Source of the DNA: an uncultured Alphaproteobacteria bacterium
Lineage (GTDB): Bacteria > Pseudomonadota > Alphaproteobacteria > RF32 > CAG-239
Direction of reading: 5' to 3'
Assembly (NCBI GenBank): GCA_910577205.1
Contig: CAJTMA010000006.1
Span: 1 to 64,000 of the forward strand
DNA: 64,000 bases
Position numbers and translations under genes: made by a program. A model generated the notes under the pieces. That model had not been told where the DNA came from. It did not search any database and worked only from the letters and a program-made list of their open reading frames with translations. Shown here one piece after another: positions 41,935 to 50,905 of the stretch. How positions within the stretch are numbered: position 1 is the stretch's first letter; each line of letters opens with the position of its first letter.

Positions 41935-42820
41935 ATGTACATTCTGATAGCTTTTTTTTGCACCTATCTTGCATTCATTATCTTGTATTATTGATGCACA
42001 TTTTTCAAACAGTATTTTTAATAAAACAACATCTCTTATTTTTTACGCTACCATAACAAATATAATTATTATTCCTTTTTTATTTTTGTTTGGAACTCCG
42101 ACACTCCCTTCGTGGTCTTCATTAACGGTCATTTTCATCGTTGGGGCGATAGATGTATTTTATCAAATTCCGTATTATATTGCTTTGCGTAAGGTTGACA
42201 CATCAATCACGGTTGCATTGTTTTCTCTTGGAAAAGTATCTGTTCCGATTTTAGCATATTTCATTGTTGGTGAAAAATTGAGTATAATGCAATATGTTGG
42301 GTTTGGCATTATTCTTTTATCAAGCTTTTTATTAAACTTTAATCGAAAACAGTTAAAATTAAATATTGCCTTTTTTCTTATGCTAATAGTGTCATTAGCT
42401 TTATCACTAGCTTCGGTATTGGAAAAATATTCTCTTAAAGAAATTGATTTTGTAACACTTATCTTCTGGATGGTTTTATTTTCAACATCAATATCTTTTT
42501 CTTTCCTTTTTATTAAAAATATAAGGCAGGACATTATAGATACATTTCCGAAATATAAAAAAGCCATTTCACTGTTTTTAAGTAATGAGGTATTGAGTCA
42601 GGGAGGCTCATTGGCAATGATTATCGCTCTTTCTCAACTTCCTGTTTTAACTATAAAATCAATAAATTCATCTCAAAGTATATTTACTTTATTGTTTGGT
42701 TTTGTTCTCTATAAAATTTTTGGAGATAGGTTTAAAGAAAATTTAACTCGAGATAAAGTTATAAAAAAACTAATTTCTTTTATTTTTATTATGATAGGAA
42801 TATATTTGGTTTTAAGTTAA
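41935..42820 (+). pseudogene. EamA/DMT-family transporter, frameshifted at a T8 tract
   Basis: The continuous frame from a TTG at 41969 gives 283 residues of a drug/metabolite transporter with about nine to ten transmembrane segments. The first helix seems missing. Starting at the ATG at 41935 gives MYILIAFF and then hits a run of eight T (41952-41959). One extra T would join this N-terminus in frame to APILHSLSCIIDAHFSN, which is a normal first helix of this family. So the gene is either disrupted, phase-variable, or has a homopolymer sequencing error. It is very AT-rich. Typical substrates are small metabolites; unknown here. Confidence 0.7.
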
Positions 42821-42930
42821 CGTCAGTTTTATATTCCTGCTCAGGATTTTAAGTCTAATAATTGCTCAGCATAAATTTTTCCAGAAACTATACCTGCAGA
42901 AGCTTTGTGTTATTTTCAATTTTAGTCATA

Positions 42931-42965
42931 AAAAAGACTTGCTTTGAAAAAAGCAAGTCTTTTTT
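42931..42965. terminator. Bidirectional terminator
   Basis: The perfect 14-bp stem AAAAAGACTTGCTT/AAGCAAGTCTTTTT sits between the convergent transporter and the membrane/coiled-coil gene. Confidence 0.8.
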
Positions 42966-42966
42966 A

Positions 42967-43617
42967 TTATATGCGGCTTTCAGTCCATAGTGGTGTTAAA
43001 GTTTCTTTATACTGAGTATAATCAGTATATAACTTTTCATATTTGACAATCAGGTGCTTTTTAGCCATCCGCCACTCCGGATGTTCTTTAGCATTGATAA
43101 CATGGTAGCTGTTGTCAGACAAAATAAAATGGAAAAGGTAAAACTCTTCACCATAAATACGGCCTGTATATCTTCCATTAATTTTGCCGTTGCTTTTTGA
43201 CATACCAGCACCGACACCGCCACCAATACCGAGAACACCTCCGCCACCTCCGATTGATGATAAGTCACCGTTCAAAGAACCGTGCTCTTGAGTATCGGCT
43301 TCTTTTTCCCAGGAACAGGCAATAATTTTCAGCTTTTTGCTAACATTATTCTTTTTTATAAATTCCTGAAGTTTGTCAGTTTCTGCTTGTCGTGTTGCCC
43401 GTTGTTTTTCCACCTCAATCAGGTAAACAGAATCAACAGACAATCTGATAGATTTTTGTACCGTTTGTTCACAATTCGCAAGATATTCTTCTATTTTCTT
43501 TTGTTCCGCTTGCAGTGTGGAGATTTGAGAATCAGAGATAAAGTTTTCTGCTTGATATTTTTGAAGCTGATCTCTGGAGGCTTCCCCATATAAAAGCAAT
43601 AGCTTCCCACACAACAA
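42967..43617 (-). CDS. Coiled-coil protein, downstream part of a split gene
   Basis: The protein has up to 216 residues. It opens in a second frame (CGKLLLLYGEASRDQLQKYQ) and is rich in coiled coil for about 75 residues, then has a Gly-rich stretch (residues 122-140, GGGGGVLGIGGGVGAG) and a basic C-terminal domain with HVINAKEHPEWRM. There is no family I recognise. The overlap of about 126 bp with the upstream frame, and the way its coiled coil continues from that protein's transmembrane segment, suggest one ancestral gene split by a frameshift near 43585, where adding one G to a G4 run restores a single frame. It might alternatively be a genuine overlapping gene. Confidence 0.55.
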   Translation of the reverse strand: MLCGKLLLLYGEASRDQLQKYQAENFISDSQISTLQAEQKKIEEYLANCEQTVQKSIRLSVDSVYLIEVEKQRATRQAETDKLQEFIKKNNVSKKLKIIACSWEKEADTQEHGSLNGDLSSIGGGGGVLGIGGGVGAGMSKSNGKINGRYTGRIYGEEFYLFHFILSDNSYHVINAKEHPEWRMAKKHLIVKYEKLYTDYTQYKETLTPLWTESRI

Positions 43618-44021
43618 CTTCCGATAAACATGATGGAAGCAATCAGCATACCCGAATTACTGCTTTCTTCATAAACTTGCCCTCTAAAATCAACTTTGTC
43701 CCGCGGTATAGATTTTAGAAATAAAAATATAGAAAAAACAATAGGTATGACCATCCAATGTTTGATATCATCATATGAGCTACTCATTTTTTGCTTTTCG
43801 GCGGTTAATTCATTTTTCCGATTGGAAATCGTTTGAGTAATCGCCGATAACTTTTTTCTTTGCTCGTGATAACCGTGCTTGCTTATTTCTTTATCGTAAA
43901 ATTGCTTTTCGATAACCCGTTTATCGATGTTAGATAAATATCCTGTAGCGTTTTGCGCATACAACAAACAAAATATCGGCATAAGTGCCGACAAAACTGC
44001 AATAATAATTTTCTTTTTCAT
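43491..44021 (-). CDS. Membrane protein, upstream part of a split gene
   Basis: The protein has 176 residues. It has a signal peptide or N-terminal anchor (IIIAVLSALMPIFCLLYAQ), a coiled coil (residues 35-80), a transmembrane segment (WMVIPIVFSIFLFLKS), and a second one (GMLIASIMFIGSCCVGSYCF). The last 25 residues after that helix look frame-shifted and non-native. The gene continues in another frame as the coiled-coil protein at 42967-43617. Function unknown. It is AT-rich, like the rest of the accessory region. Confidence 0.55.
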   Translation of the reverse strand: MKKKIIIAVLSALMPIFCLLYAQNATGYLSNIDKRVIEKQFYDKEISKHGYHEQRKKLSAITQTISNRKNELTAEKQKMSSSYDDIKHWMVIPIVFSIFLFLKSIPRDKVDFRGQVYEESSNSGMLIASIMFIGSCCVGSYCFYMGKPPEISFKNIKQKTLSLILKSPHCKRNKRK

Positions 44022-44172
44022 AATGTTTTATTTTAATTGTTAATATTTTTTAAAACAAAAAACATTTTTGAAACCAAGATTGATTACTCAATAATTGACT
44101 ACAATAATGCTTTTTAATGAGTAAAGAATATCACATCCCCCTATTTTTGCAAGCACAAAAATTGACAAAAAA

Positions 44173-44790
44173 GGAGAGATAAGGAGTTTTGCGGCGGAGG
44201 GAGAGGCGCTTTATGGCGAGGGGTGAGCCGAGTTGCAAAGCAAGTTTGGCAAGCCGGTTGGCGGCGGTCATCGGCGAAGCGAGAGGCGTTTTGAGGCGGA
44301 GGTTGAGCCGAGTTGCAAAGCAAGTTTGGCAAGCCTGCCGGTGGCGGTCATCGGCGGAGGGAGAGGCGCTTTGAGGCGGAGGTTGAGCCGCGTTGCGAAG
44401 CAAGTCCGACAAGCTGGTTGGCGGCAGTCATCGGCGGAGGGAGAGGCGTTTTATGGCGTGGGGTGAGCCGCGTTGCGAAGCTAGTCCGGCAAGCCGGTTG
44501 GCGGAGGTCATCGGTAGAGGATGTGCCGCAAAGCGCCACAGGTTGGGCTGAGTTGCGAAGCTAGTCCGGCAAGCCGGTTGGCGGAGGTCATCGGTAGAGG
44601 ATGTGCCGCAAAGCGCCACAGGTTGAGCTGAGTTGCGAAGCAAGTCCGGCAAGCCGGTTGGCGGCGGTCATCGGCGGAGGATGAGGAGCTTTGTGACGTG
44701 GGTTGAGCCGTGTTGTGAAGCAAGTCTGACGAAGCCGGTTGGCGGAGGTCATCGGCGGAGGATGAGGCGCTTTGTGGTGTGAGTTGAGCC
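44173..44790. repeat. 80-bp tandem repeat array (seven-plus units, GC-rich)
   Basis: A direct tandem array with a period of 80-81 bp, judged by the positions of GGTCAT or AGTCAT: 44265, 44345, 44426, 44506, 44586, 44666 and 44747. A unit reads roughly GAGTTGCGAAGCAAGTCCGG, then CAAGCCGGTTGGCGGCGGTC, ATCGGCGGAGGATGAGGAGC and TTTGTGACGTGGGTTGAGCC. A partial unit lies at the left end. It is far richer in GC than its AT-rich neighbours. Since 80 is not a multiple of three, long open frames on both strands here are incidental. Together with 44022-44172 (AT-rich, nothing seen) it accounts for the 840-bp gap. Confidence 0.9.
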
Positions 44791-44798
44791 ATTAACAA

Positions 44799-44830
44799 AA
44801 GGTGCGGACGCTATCGCTATCCGCACCTTC
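44799..44830 (-). terminator. Autotransporter terminator
   Basis: The stem AAGGTGCGGA/TCCGCACCTT (about 44799-44829) with an internal palindromic loop lies 30 bp after the autotransporter stop. Confidence 0.65.
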
Positions 44831-44858
44831 AATATCTGCCCTTTTCAGTCTAAACGCA

Positions 44859-47800
44859 CTACCAGTTATAACTTGTACCCAAGCCTAAGGATGATGCCCG
44901 GTAATGACTGCCGAAGGTATGGTTGGCCCAGCCGTATGCTGAGAAGTAATCAGAGAAACCATAGCGGCCGCCTACTTCTAAACGTCCCAATGTTTGATTT
45001 TTCAGCACGTCCATTTTTCGCAAGCCAGTCACTTTTACCTCATCGCCATCATTAAATGTTTGAACCAAAATTGGTTTGACATAAACATTGCCGTAGCCGT
45101 CATCGACTTCAAATGTCTTGGTCAATCTGGTACCAAATTCTGCTTCCATTTGTCTTAATGGGGTATACTGAGCTGTTTTGCCAGCGCTATCACTTGCATT
45201 ATCATACTTGACCTGTGTATAAAAGAGGCCGACTTCCGGTGTGAAATAGAGCGATTTGTTCAGCGCATAATCATAACCAAACGCGACACTACCACCAAAC
45301 TCTGTTCCGTCAGTATTTGAGGTTATACCGTCTTTCGTTTTGATATCAACCTGCTGTATCCCGCCAAACAAAGTCGCAAAAGCCCACCAATTTCTTTGAT
45401 CGTAACGGTAATACAATCCGGCCAAATAGCTATCGATGTCAATTTCCGATTCTGTTACTGAGTAATAATAACGGCCATAGCCATTCATGTCATAATTACC
45501 CTTACGATAAGAGAAGAACAATCCCAGTTTGTTATACAAGTCGTGTTGCAGCGTACCGCCGGCTTCCAAGCCCCAAACGTCAGATTCAACACCGACAGTT
45601 TCTTTATTCGTTGAAGAATAATAAACAGCGTTCGCCCACAGCGTATCAAACGGTTTACCATCCCAATAAAAATCATAGAAACCGCAAGACGGGCAATAAA
45701 GTCTGTTTCCCTGAACCTGACGGTCAATATTGCCAATCATTCCTCTGGTCTGCTCCAGTGCGGCTACAGGTAAAGCCTGATAAGCAATGACTTCAGGCAC
45801 AACCTTACGCCCACGGCTAAATACCGGAGAAGAGATATTCGGAATATTGGGCACATCCGGGATATTCGGAACATCCGGAACGCCGGGAAGATCCGGCTGG
45901 GCATTCTTATCAGGATTGTCACTGTCGTTCATAACCAAATCCCATTGATTGGCATTATTTCCAAGGGAAGCGTATTTGACATCATACAAATAAGGGCTTC
46001 TGTAAACGCGCGAAACCACAAATGATCCCTCGTTACCGGTCGTATCATTTTCTGACTGTGCAAACAAGATACTTCCCTTGCCGCGAATATCCGTGTCGGA
46101 AGAAGCATGAACAATCACTTTAGTCACACCTTCAACATTACCGGCGATATGCAACTCGTCCGCCGTCATATTATCCGGGTCAACATTAATATGCAGAAAA
46201 CTGTCTGTCGCCGAATATCCTTTGAGGTTGACAATATCCCGATAATTGTTGGCCAAGCTAAAGACCGCATTGTTCAATGTCAAAGTGGTTGCAGCGTCAT
46301 CACGGTTGACAGAGCCATCCGTGTTCAACGCGGCAGCAAACGCACCTTTGCTATCCCAATTGCGGGCGCTTTGATCTTCGTGCTGATAGTCGCCGAAAAC
46401 AAGAGATGTTCCGCTGACGGTTACACTTTCGGCATTGATAATATCGTTGTTCATTGCAATATATTGGGAAGTTGTTCCCTTAACGGCATCAACGACATCG
46501 TCTCCCGTAAAGTTGTATATTCCATTTCTCAAGTTATCATTAATAACCCAGCTGCCGCCGCCGGAAGTATCAAAAGTAAATTCAGAAGTTGTATTTCCGA
46601 GCACAGCATTATAAATTTTGCCATAACTGCCGTTTTCCGTATAGTTGCCGGACATGAAATATGTATCAGCTCCGGAAGCGAATGTCATATTGCCAAGCGT
46701 ATATACCGCGCCGCCCGATTTGGCATGATTGTTAAGGAAATTGCCGCTGATTTTGCCAAATACAGCTCCGGTATTGCCATAGATAGCGCCACCGTATTCG
46801 ACAGCCGAGTTCCCGATAAAATCACCGCTGATAGTCCCAATGGTTTTATTCAAATCATTATAAATAGCGCCGCCGCGTTTTTCCGCTGAATTGGCGATGA
46901 AATCTCCGGAGATGTTTTTGATTTCCTTAGCGTTTTTGATAGCGCCGCCATGCCCCAATGTGGCATTGCCGATGAAGTTTCCGTTAATTTCATTAATGGT
47001 TCCCATACCGCCATTGTTAATAGCACCGCCGCCATAATCACTGACATTGCTGTTTGCCTTGTTAGCAATAAAATCACCGGTAATTTTGTTAATTGTTCCT
47101 TCGTTTTCTATTGCCCCTGCTTTAATCCCTGCTGTATTGCCAATGAAATCTCCGGTAATATCGCCGATTTGCCCGTAATGGTAATTGTAAACAGCACCAC
47201 CGATTGCAGCGGCCGAATTAGCGATAAAATTGCCGGTAATATCTTCAATAACCCGACTAGTGCTATTATAAATAGCGCCGCCGGAGCCGTTTGTACCATC
47301 AACATGATTGCCGACGAAATCACCGGTTAGATTGCCCATCGTGCTGTTATTGCTAATAGCACCGCCGTTAGTTATTGCGGCATTGGCAATAAAGTTGCCG
47401 GTAACATCTCCGGTTGTTCCCTCATTGTAAATCGCACCGCCTGAGCCGCCTCCCGGAGCCTGCCCTGCTATATTGCCAATAAAGTCACCGTTAATATTGC
47501 CAATTTGCGCGTTTTTATAGTTATAAATAGCGCCGCCGTTTCCTTTTTGGTCGCTTCGCGCCAGCCCTGTATAGTTGCCAACAAAGTCACTGTTTATTTC
47601 ACCTATTGTTCCGGAGTTGTAAATAGCGCCGGCACCACTTGGAGCATAGTTGTGTACGAAACTCCCCTTAATACTGTCAATTGTTCCGCTGTTATTGATA
47701 CCGCCGCCTTTTGAAGCACTTCTTTCGATATTTACAAAATCGGCATCAACATCACCGGTTAAACCTGTTTGAGCAGATGTGTATTTTGTGCGACCGGGAA

Positions 47801-48215
47801 TATCCGTATATGTATATTTGAAATACTGCGTGTCACCATTAGGAAGTTGGAGTTTAACGACATCATCCCCTTCGGCAGAAACTTTTTCCCATGAAATATT
47901 TTCCGCCGATGAAAATTTATCCTGAAGCATGACTATTTTATAATATTTATTGCTTAAGTTACCCTTATCGTCTGCTTCCTGAATAATAAAATCATAATCG
48001 CTGTCAGAACCTTCCTGATATGTAAAGGCACTGGACGGGAGTGTCGTTAAGTCAAACAAAGCGTTCGGGGTTTCCGTCAATGCTCCGGCAGGCGCAACAC
48101 CGTTTGCTTCTGCGCTTGATTTATTTAATGTTGGTTCTAAAGACCATGCTGAAGACGACACGCCCCCTAAAGCGGCGGCCATTAACATTATTGTCCAAGT
48201 AGTTTGTTTAGTCAT
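44859..48215 (-). CDS. PMP-repeat autotransporter (type V secretion)
   Basis: The protein has 1118 residues. A signal peptide lies at residues 1-25 (TIMLMAAALGGVSSSAWS). After a short lead, a passenger of about 340 residues carries about thirteen repeats of the form GGAIYN plus a GDFIGN or GNFIAN motif, the pattern of chlamydial polymorphic outer-membrane proteins, which folds as a right-handed beta-helix. Then comes a more variable beta region, a Pro-rich spacer (PGVPDVPNIPDVPNIPN, about residues 780-800) and a C-terminal autotransporter beta-barrel (from about residue 850, ending LGTSYNW with a terminal aromatic). It is likely surface-exposed and adhesive. It is a single gene in the accessory region with its own terminator. 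Confidence 0.9.
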   Translation of the reverse strand: MTKQTTWTIMLMAAALGGVSSSAWSLEPTLNKSSAEANGVAPAGALTETPNALFDLTTLPSSAFTYQEGSDSDYDFIIQEADDKGNLSNKYYKIVMLQDKFSSAENISWEKVSAEGDDVVKLQLPNGDTQYFKYTYTDIPGRTKYTSAQTGLTGDVDADFVNIERSASKGGGINNSGTIDSIKGSFVHNYAPSGAGAIYNSGTIGEINSDFVGNYTGLARSDQKGNGGAIYNYKNAQIGNINGDFIGNIAGQAPGGGSGGAIYNEGTTGDVTGNFIANAAITNGGAISNNSTMGNLTGDFVGNHVDGTNGSGGAIYNSTSRVIEDITGNFIANSAAAIGGAVYNYHYGQIGDITGDFIGNTAGIKAGAIENEGTINKITGDFIANKANSNVSDYGGGAINNGGMGTINEINGNFIGNATLGHGGAIKNAKEIKNISGDFIANSAEKRGGAIYNDLNKTIGTISGDFIGNSAVEYGGAIYGNTGAVFGKISGNFLNNHAKSGGAVYTLGNMTFASGADTYFMSGNYTENGSYGKIYNAVLGNTTSEFTFDTSGGGSWVINDNLRNGIYNFTGDDVVDAVKGTTSQYIAMNNDIINAESVTVSGTSLVFGDYQHEDQSARNWDSKGAFAAALNTDGSVNRDDAATTLTLNNAVFSLANNYRDIVNLKGYSATDSFLHINVDPDNMTADELHIAGNVEGVTKVIVHASSDTDIRGKGSILFAQSENDTTGNEGSFVVSRVYRSPYLYDVKYASLGNNANQWDLVMNDSDNPDKNAQPDLPGVPDVPNIPDVPNIPNISSPVFSRGRKVVPEVIAYQALPVAALEQTRGMIGNIDRQVQGNRLYCPSCGFYDFYWDGKPFDTLWANAVYYSSTNKETVGVESDVWGLEAGGTLQHDLYNKLGLFFSYRKGNYDMNGYGRYYYSVTESEIDIDSYLAGLYYRYDQRNWWAFATLFGGIQQVDIKTKDGITSNTDGTEFGGSVAFGYDYALNKSLYFTPEVGLFYTQVKYDNASDSAGKTAQYTPLRQMEAEFGTRLTKTFEVDDGYGNVYVKPILVQTFNDGDEVKVTGLRKMDVLKNQTLGRLEVGGRYGFSDYFSAYGWANHTFGSHYRASSLGLGTSYNW

Positions 48216-48340
48216 TTTCTTGCCAAAAAATTAGTATATGTATCTTAAAATACATTAAATGTATAATGAACGGGTTAAAAAATTACTAAAACACTTATGA
48301 GAGGGATTTTAATCAATGTTCCAAGCTTTGAATAAAACAA

Positions 48341-48372
48341 AAACACCGCAATTCAAATGAACTGCGGTGTTT
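48341..48372 (-). terminator. Terminator after orphan gene
   Basis: AACACCGCA/TGCGGTGTT (48342-48350, 48363-48371) with flanking A and T runs, just after the stop of the 207-residue orphan. Confidence 0.75.
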
Positions 48373-48379
48373 TTGTTAG

Positions 48380-49003
48380 TTATGCAAACTCATTGTAAAG
48401 AAAATACATAGCCGCATACTCTTTTGTTTGTTCTTTGCCCTTTTCAGAAATTTGGGTACGGATATCTGCCAAGGCCATTAACGCAGAAATCCTTTTACCT
48501 TTCAAATCCGGCAAAGTTTCTCCAAAAGTTTTGGTCTGAAGTTTTTGCCACCAGGGTTGTTTTTGATCCTCGACGTTAAACTCCACAACAAAGCGGCGGC
48601 TGTATGAAACTTCCTCCTCTCCATTCGAGGTACGATACAGCTCAACATCATAGTTTCCGTCAGGAACACTTGTGAATTCCAAACACCCTTTGGGAATAAG
48701 GTAAATCTCGCCGGAGAATGGAATGTACACGCCATCAAAATCAGACGTACTGCATTGGTTCAGGCAGCATAGTACCATAATGGTATGTTCCCTGAAGAAA
48801 CCATAGTCATAGCCAAGCTTCTTGCAGGCCGAATAATATTTTTCGGACACCCGGGCACAAACTAACTCGGTTTGCGCAACGCTGAACGGGGTGAATGAGA
48901 ACGCAGCCGATACCATATCCTTTACTTCTTCGGCGCCAAACTTCTGGGATGCTTTCAAGATGCTGTCATCACATGACATCTTCGCAATAATTATTGTATT
49001 CAT
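48380..49003 (-). CDS. Hypothetical protein, 207 residues
   Basis: No family is recognised. It appears to be a soluble protein without signal peptide or membrane segment. It has seven cysteines, six of them in the first 110 residues, a central segment (GVYIPFSGEIYLIPKGCLEF) that looks like beta strands, and a helical C-terminus (ISALMALADIRTQISE). It has its own terminator and a long AT-rich upstream region with the divergent 77-residue gene, suggesting a promoter there. It might be an effector or stress protein, but nothing in the sequence says so. Confidence 0.6.
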   Translation of the reverse strand: MNTIIIAKMSCDDSILKASQKFGAEEVKDMVSAAFSFTPFSVAQTELVCARVSEKYYSACKKLGYDYGFFREHTIMVLCCLNQCSTSDFDGVYIPFSGEIYLIPKGCLEFTSVPDGNYDVELYRTSNGEEEVSYSRRFVVEFNVEDQKQPWWQKLQTKTFGETLPDLKGKRISALMALADIRTQISEKGKEQTKEYAAMYFLYNEFA

Positions 49004-49213
49004 ACTTTTGTGAAATAATTAAATTAAAAATATCAAATCGGAAATCTTATAGACAATTTCGAAAACTTTGTCAATATACTTTTTAAGGGAAACAAATTTT
49101 AATAAAACTATTGAAATGCATAAGAAAACATTATATGTTATTGCTAATTATTTATTATTTTGTTTTCGTTTCTGTTCAGGAAACTATGTTAAATCTTAAA
49201 AATATGTATTATT
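49004..49213. promoter_or_regulatory. AT-rich divergent intergenic region
   Basis: A 210-bp AT-rich stretch between two divergent orphan genes. It is probably where their promoters lie. I see no clear operator palindrome. Confidence 0.35.
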
Positions 49214-49447
49214 ATGGACACAAAAAAAGTTTTAGTTCTTGAATGCGTTGCTGCCAAACTTCAAATCAGCCCTCAAGAACTTGCTCAATGGCTTGAGAAT
49301 CGCAAACAGGCTCAACAGCTCGCAGCGAAAGCATCGTTTGAGGATAAACTTCAAGGATTTGTTATCTTGACAGAAGCTGTTACAGACCTTGCTGAAGATA
49401 TCAAAAAGAAAGCGGCCTCCGACGCGCAATCATGGAGCGGACATTAA
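49214..49447 (+). CDS. Small hypothetical protein, 77 residues
   Basis: Helical and soluble, starting MDTKKVLVLECVAAKLQISP. The N-terminal QISPQELAQWLE could be a helix-turn-helix-like element, and the rest (EAVTDLAEDIKKKAAS) is amphipathic helix. It is followed by a strong terminator. No family recognised. It is divergent from the 207-residue orphan. Confidence 0.6.
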   Translation: MDTKKVLVLECVAAKLQISPQELAQWLENRKQAQQLAAKASFEDKLQGFVILTEAVTDLAEDIKKKAASDAQSWSGH

Positions 49448-49463
49448 GCTGCTTCCCCATTCA

Positions 49464-49492
49464 AAAAAACTCCCTATATCAGGGAGTTTTTT
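49464..49492 (+). terminator. Terminator after the 77-residue gene
   Basis: The stem AAAACTCCCT/AGGGAGTTTT (49466-49475, 49481-49490), A run before it and T run after it. Confidence 0.8.
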
Positions 49493-49572
49493 GGTTTAAA
49501 CATAACTCAGCTTTGTGCCCGGACGAAGCGCGAACAGTCAATCCTTTTGCGCCAGCCAGGGAGATGTTTATT

Positions 49573-50454
49573 TTACAATGCTTCAAGCATCTTTTTATAA
49601 TAGTTTAAAACGGTTCGAATCTTGGGAATATCTTTAATCGTCCGGTGGGTAATCAAATAGATTGTTGCTTCGGCACTGCATGGGATATTATCCAAACACA
49701 CCATTCCATGGCCGCCGCGGACAAAGTTCAGCGGCATGATGGCAATTCCTGACCCGCTGATAGCCAAGTCATTAACGACAAACGTACTGTTTGAAAAACA
49801 GATGCCTTTCTCGGCTTTTTGCTGCAATTTTTTAGCTTCCGGCGTTTGCCACCAGCCCTCATTTTTGACAAGAAGCCGATGATTTTTTAACAAATCGTTC
49901 AAATCCTGCGGGTAAGAATGTTTAGCCAAATATTCTGAAGATGCAAAAAAGCCGAATTTTACTTTCCGGCTGTATACAACCACCAAATCTTCCCCTTTGG
50001 GAACAGTATAGCTCATGCAGATATCATAAGCCATTTTGTGCATATCCGGCGCTTTATCAAAAGTATCAATAAATAAAGACAAATCAGGAGATTGCTCCAA
50101 CAGTTCTTCTAGGCAGACATACATATTGCTGCGCGCGTCGCGCTCATATGCAATACGCACCTCCCCTTTAACATTGGTTTCAGAAGGAACAATGGCATAG
50201 GCTTGCTGCAAATGTTGTTTAAGGACATCGGCAATTGCAACCACCTTTTCGCCTTTCGGTGTCAGGGTACAGCCCTTTTCATCCGAAGCGACGAGCTTAA
50301 CGCCCAATTCACTTTCCAGATTGTTAACATACTTATTTAACGTATCAATTGAGGTATTCAAAAATTTGGCAGCATTCCGTTTGCCGGAACTCTTTTTAAT
50401 CGCATGGAGCATCATAATACCCTCCATGTTCATTAAATCTTTTTTACTAAACAT
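49573..50454 (-). CDS. LysR-family transcriptional regulator
   Basis: The protein has 293 residues. The N-terminal winged HTH (residues 12-75) reads GIMMLHAIKKSSGKRNAAKF, then TSIDTLNKYVNNLESELGVK and LTPKGEKVV, a clear LysR HTH although it lacks the usual SAAAR-type start. The effector domain starts near residue 90 (VKGEVRIAYER) and includes SGSGIAIMPLNFVRGGHGM. It regulates unknown targets, perhaps the gene beside it. It is unlike the decayed LysR piece at 39223-39420 in its C-terminus. Confidence 0.85.
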   Translation of the reverse strand: MFSKKDLMNMEGIMMLHAIKKSSGKRNAAKFLNTSIDTLNKYVNNLESELGVKLVASDEKGCTLTPKGEKVVAIADVLKQHLQQAYAIVPSETNVKGEVRIAYERDARSNMYVCLEELLEQSPDLSLFIDTFDKAPDMHKMAYDICMSYTVPKGEDLVVVYSRKVKFGFFASSEYLAKHSYPQDLNDLLKNHRLLVKNEGWWQTPEAKKLQQKAEKGICFSNSTFVVNDLAISGSGIAIMPLNFVRGGHGMVCLDNIPCSAEATIYLITHRTIKDIPKIRTVLNYYKKMLEAL

Positions 50455-50597
50455 TATGATAGTCCTTAAATGTTAGCATAGTAGGCTAAAGTTAATGATA
50501 ATGGCGGTATACACTACAATACTTTTAATTGCAAGTCTTTTTATTATATAAAAGTTAATATTTGCACATATTAATTGTACTTGCAATATCTGCAAAT

Positions 50598-50768
50598 TTA
50601 TGCGTCTTCCTGAGATTCTTTTTTTAATTGCTCTCTGGCGGCCTGCTGTTGTTTGCGTTTTTGCAAATTCTTTTGCAGCGCTTTGGCCTCACGCTCAAAA
50701 CGTTCTTTGCTGCGCGGCCCGTGCGCCGTGTTCTTTTTTTCTTTTTTTTCGGTCATCGTCTTATCCAT
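50598..50768 (-). CDS. Small basic protein, 56 residues
   Basis: This short minus-strand frame starts MDKTMTEKKEKKNTAHGPRS, is very rich in Lys/Arg/Gln/Glu and is predicted to be one long helix. A second in-frame ATG (50756) is a possible start. It lies in the gap between the LysR gene and the Lys/Ala-rich protein gene. Its sense composition is protein-like and codons look native. The opposite-strand frame here is probably a shadow. It may bind nucleic acid; unproven. Confidence 0.6.
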   Translation of the reverse strand: MDKTMTEKKEKKNTAHGPRSKERFEREAKALQKNLQKRKQQQAAREQLKKESQEDA

Positions 50769-50905
50769 TATGTTATTATAAGCTTATCTTAGAGCGGAGA
50801 AGTTAACAAATCATAACCTTAAAACCGTTTCGTCACTTTTAACTATCTTTTTAAGCCCAAATCTGTTAAACTTCTTTTAGATACTTATGCTTGGAAGTTA
50901 AAAAC

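Noticed and set aside
44189..44798. Several open frames of 60-96 codons in the 80-bp array
   Set aside because: They are a by-product of a GC-rich repeat lacking stop codons; the 80-bp period breaks any single frame from unit to unit.
40608..44830. CRISPR array suspected from the tandem 80-bp units
   Set aside because: The units are contiguous with no spacers and diverge gradually; no cas genes are present.
46107..46889. 260-codon open frame on the plus strand opposite the autotransporter
   Set aside because: It is antisense to the PMP repeats, and its composition follows the repeated codons of the real gene. No ribosome site or family match.
50600..50806. 68-codon plus-strand frame
   Set aside because: The minus-strand 56-residue basic frame fits better in composition and start; the plus frame is an unlikely Cys- and Phe-rich sequence.
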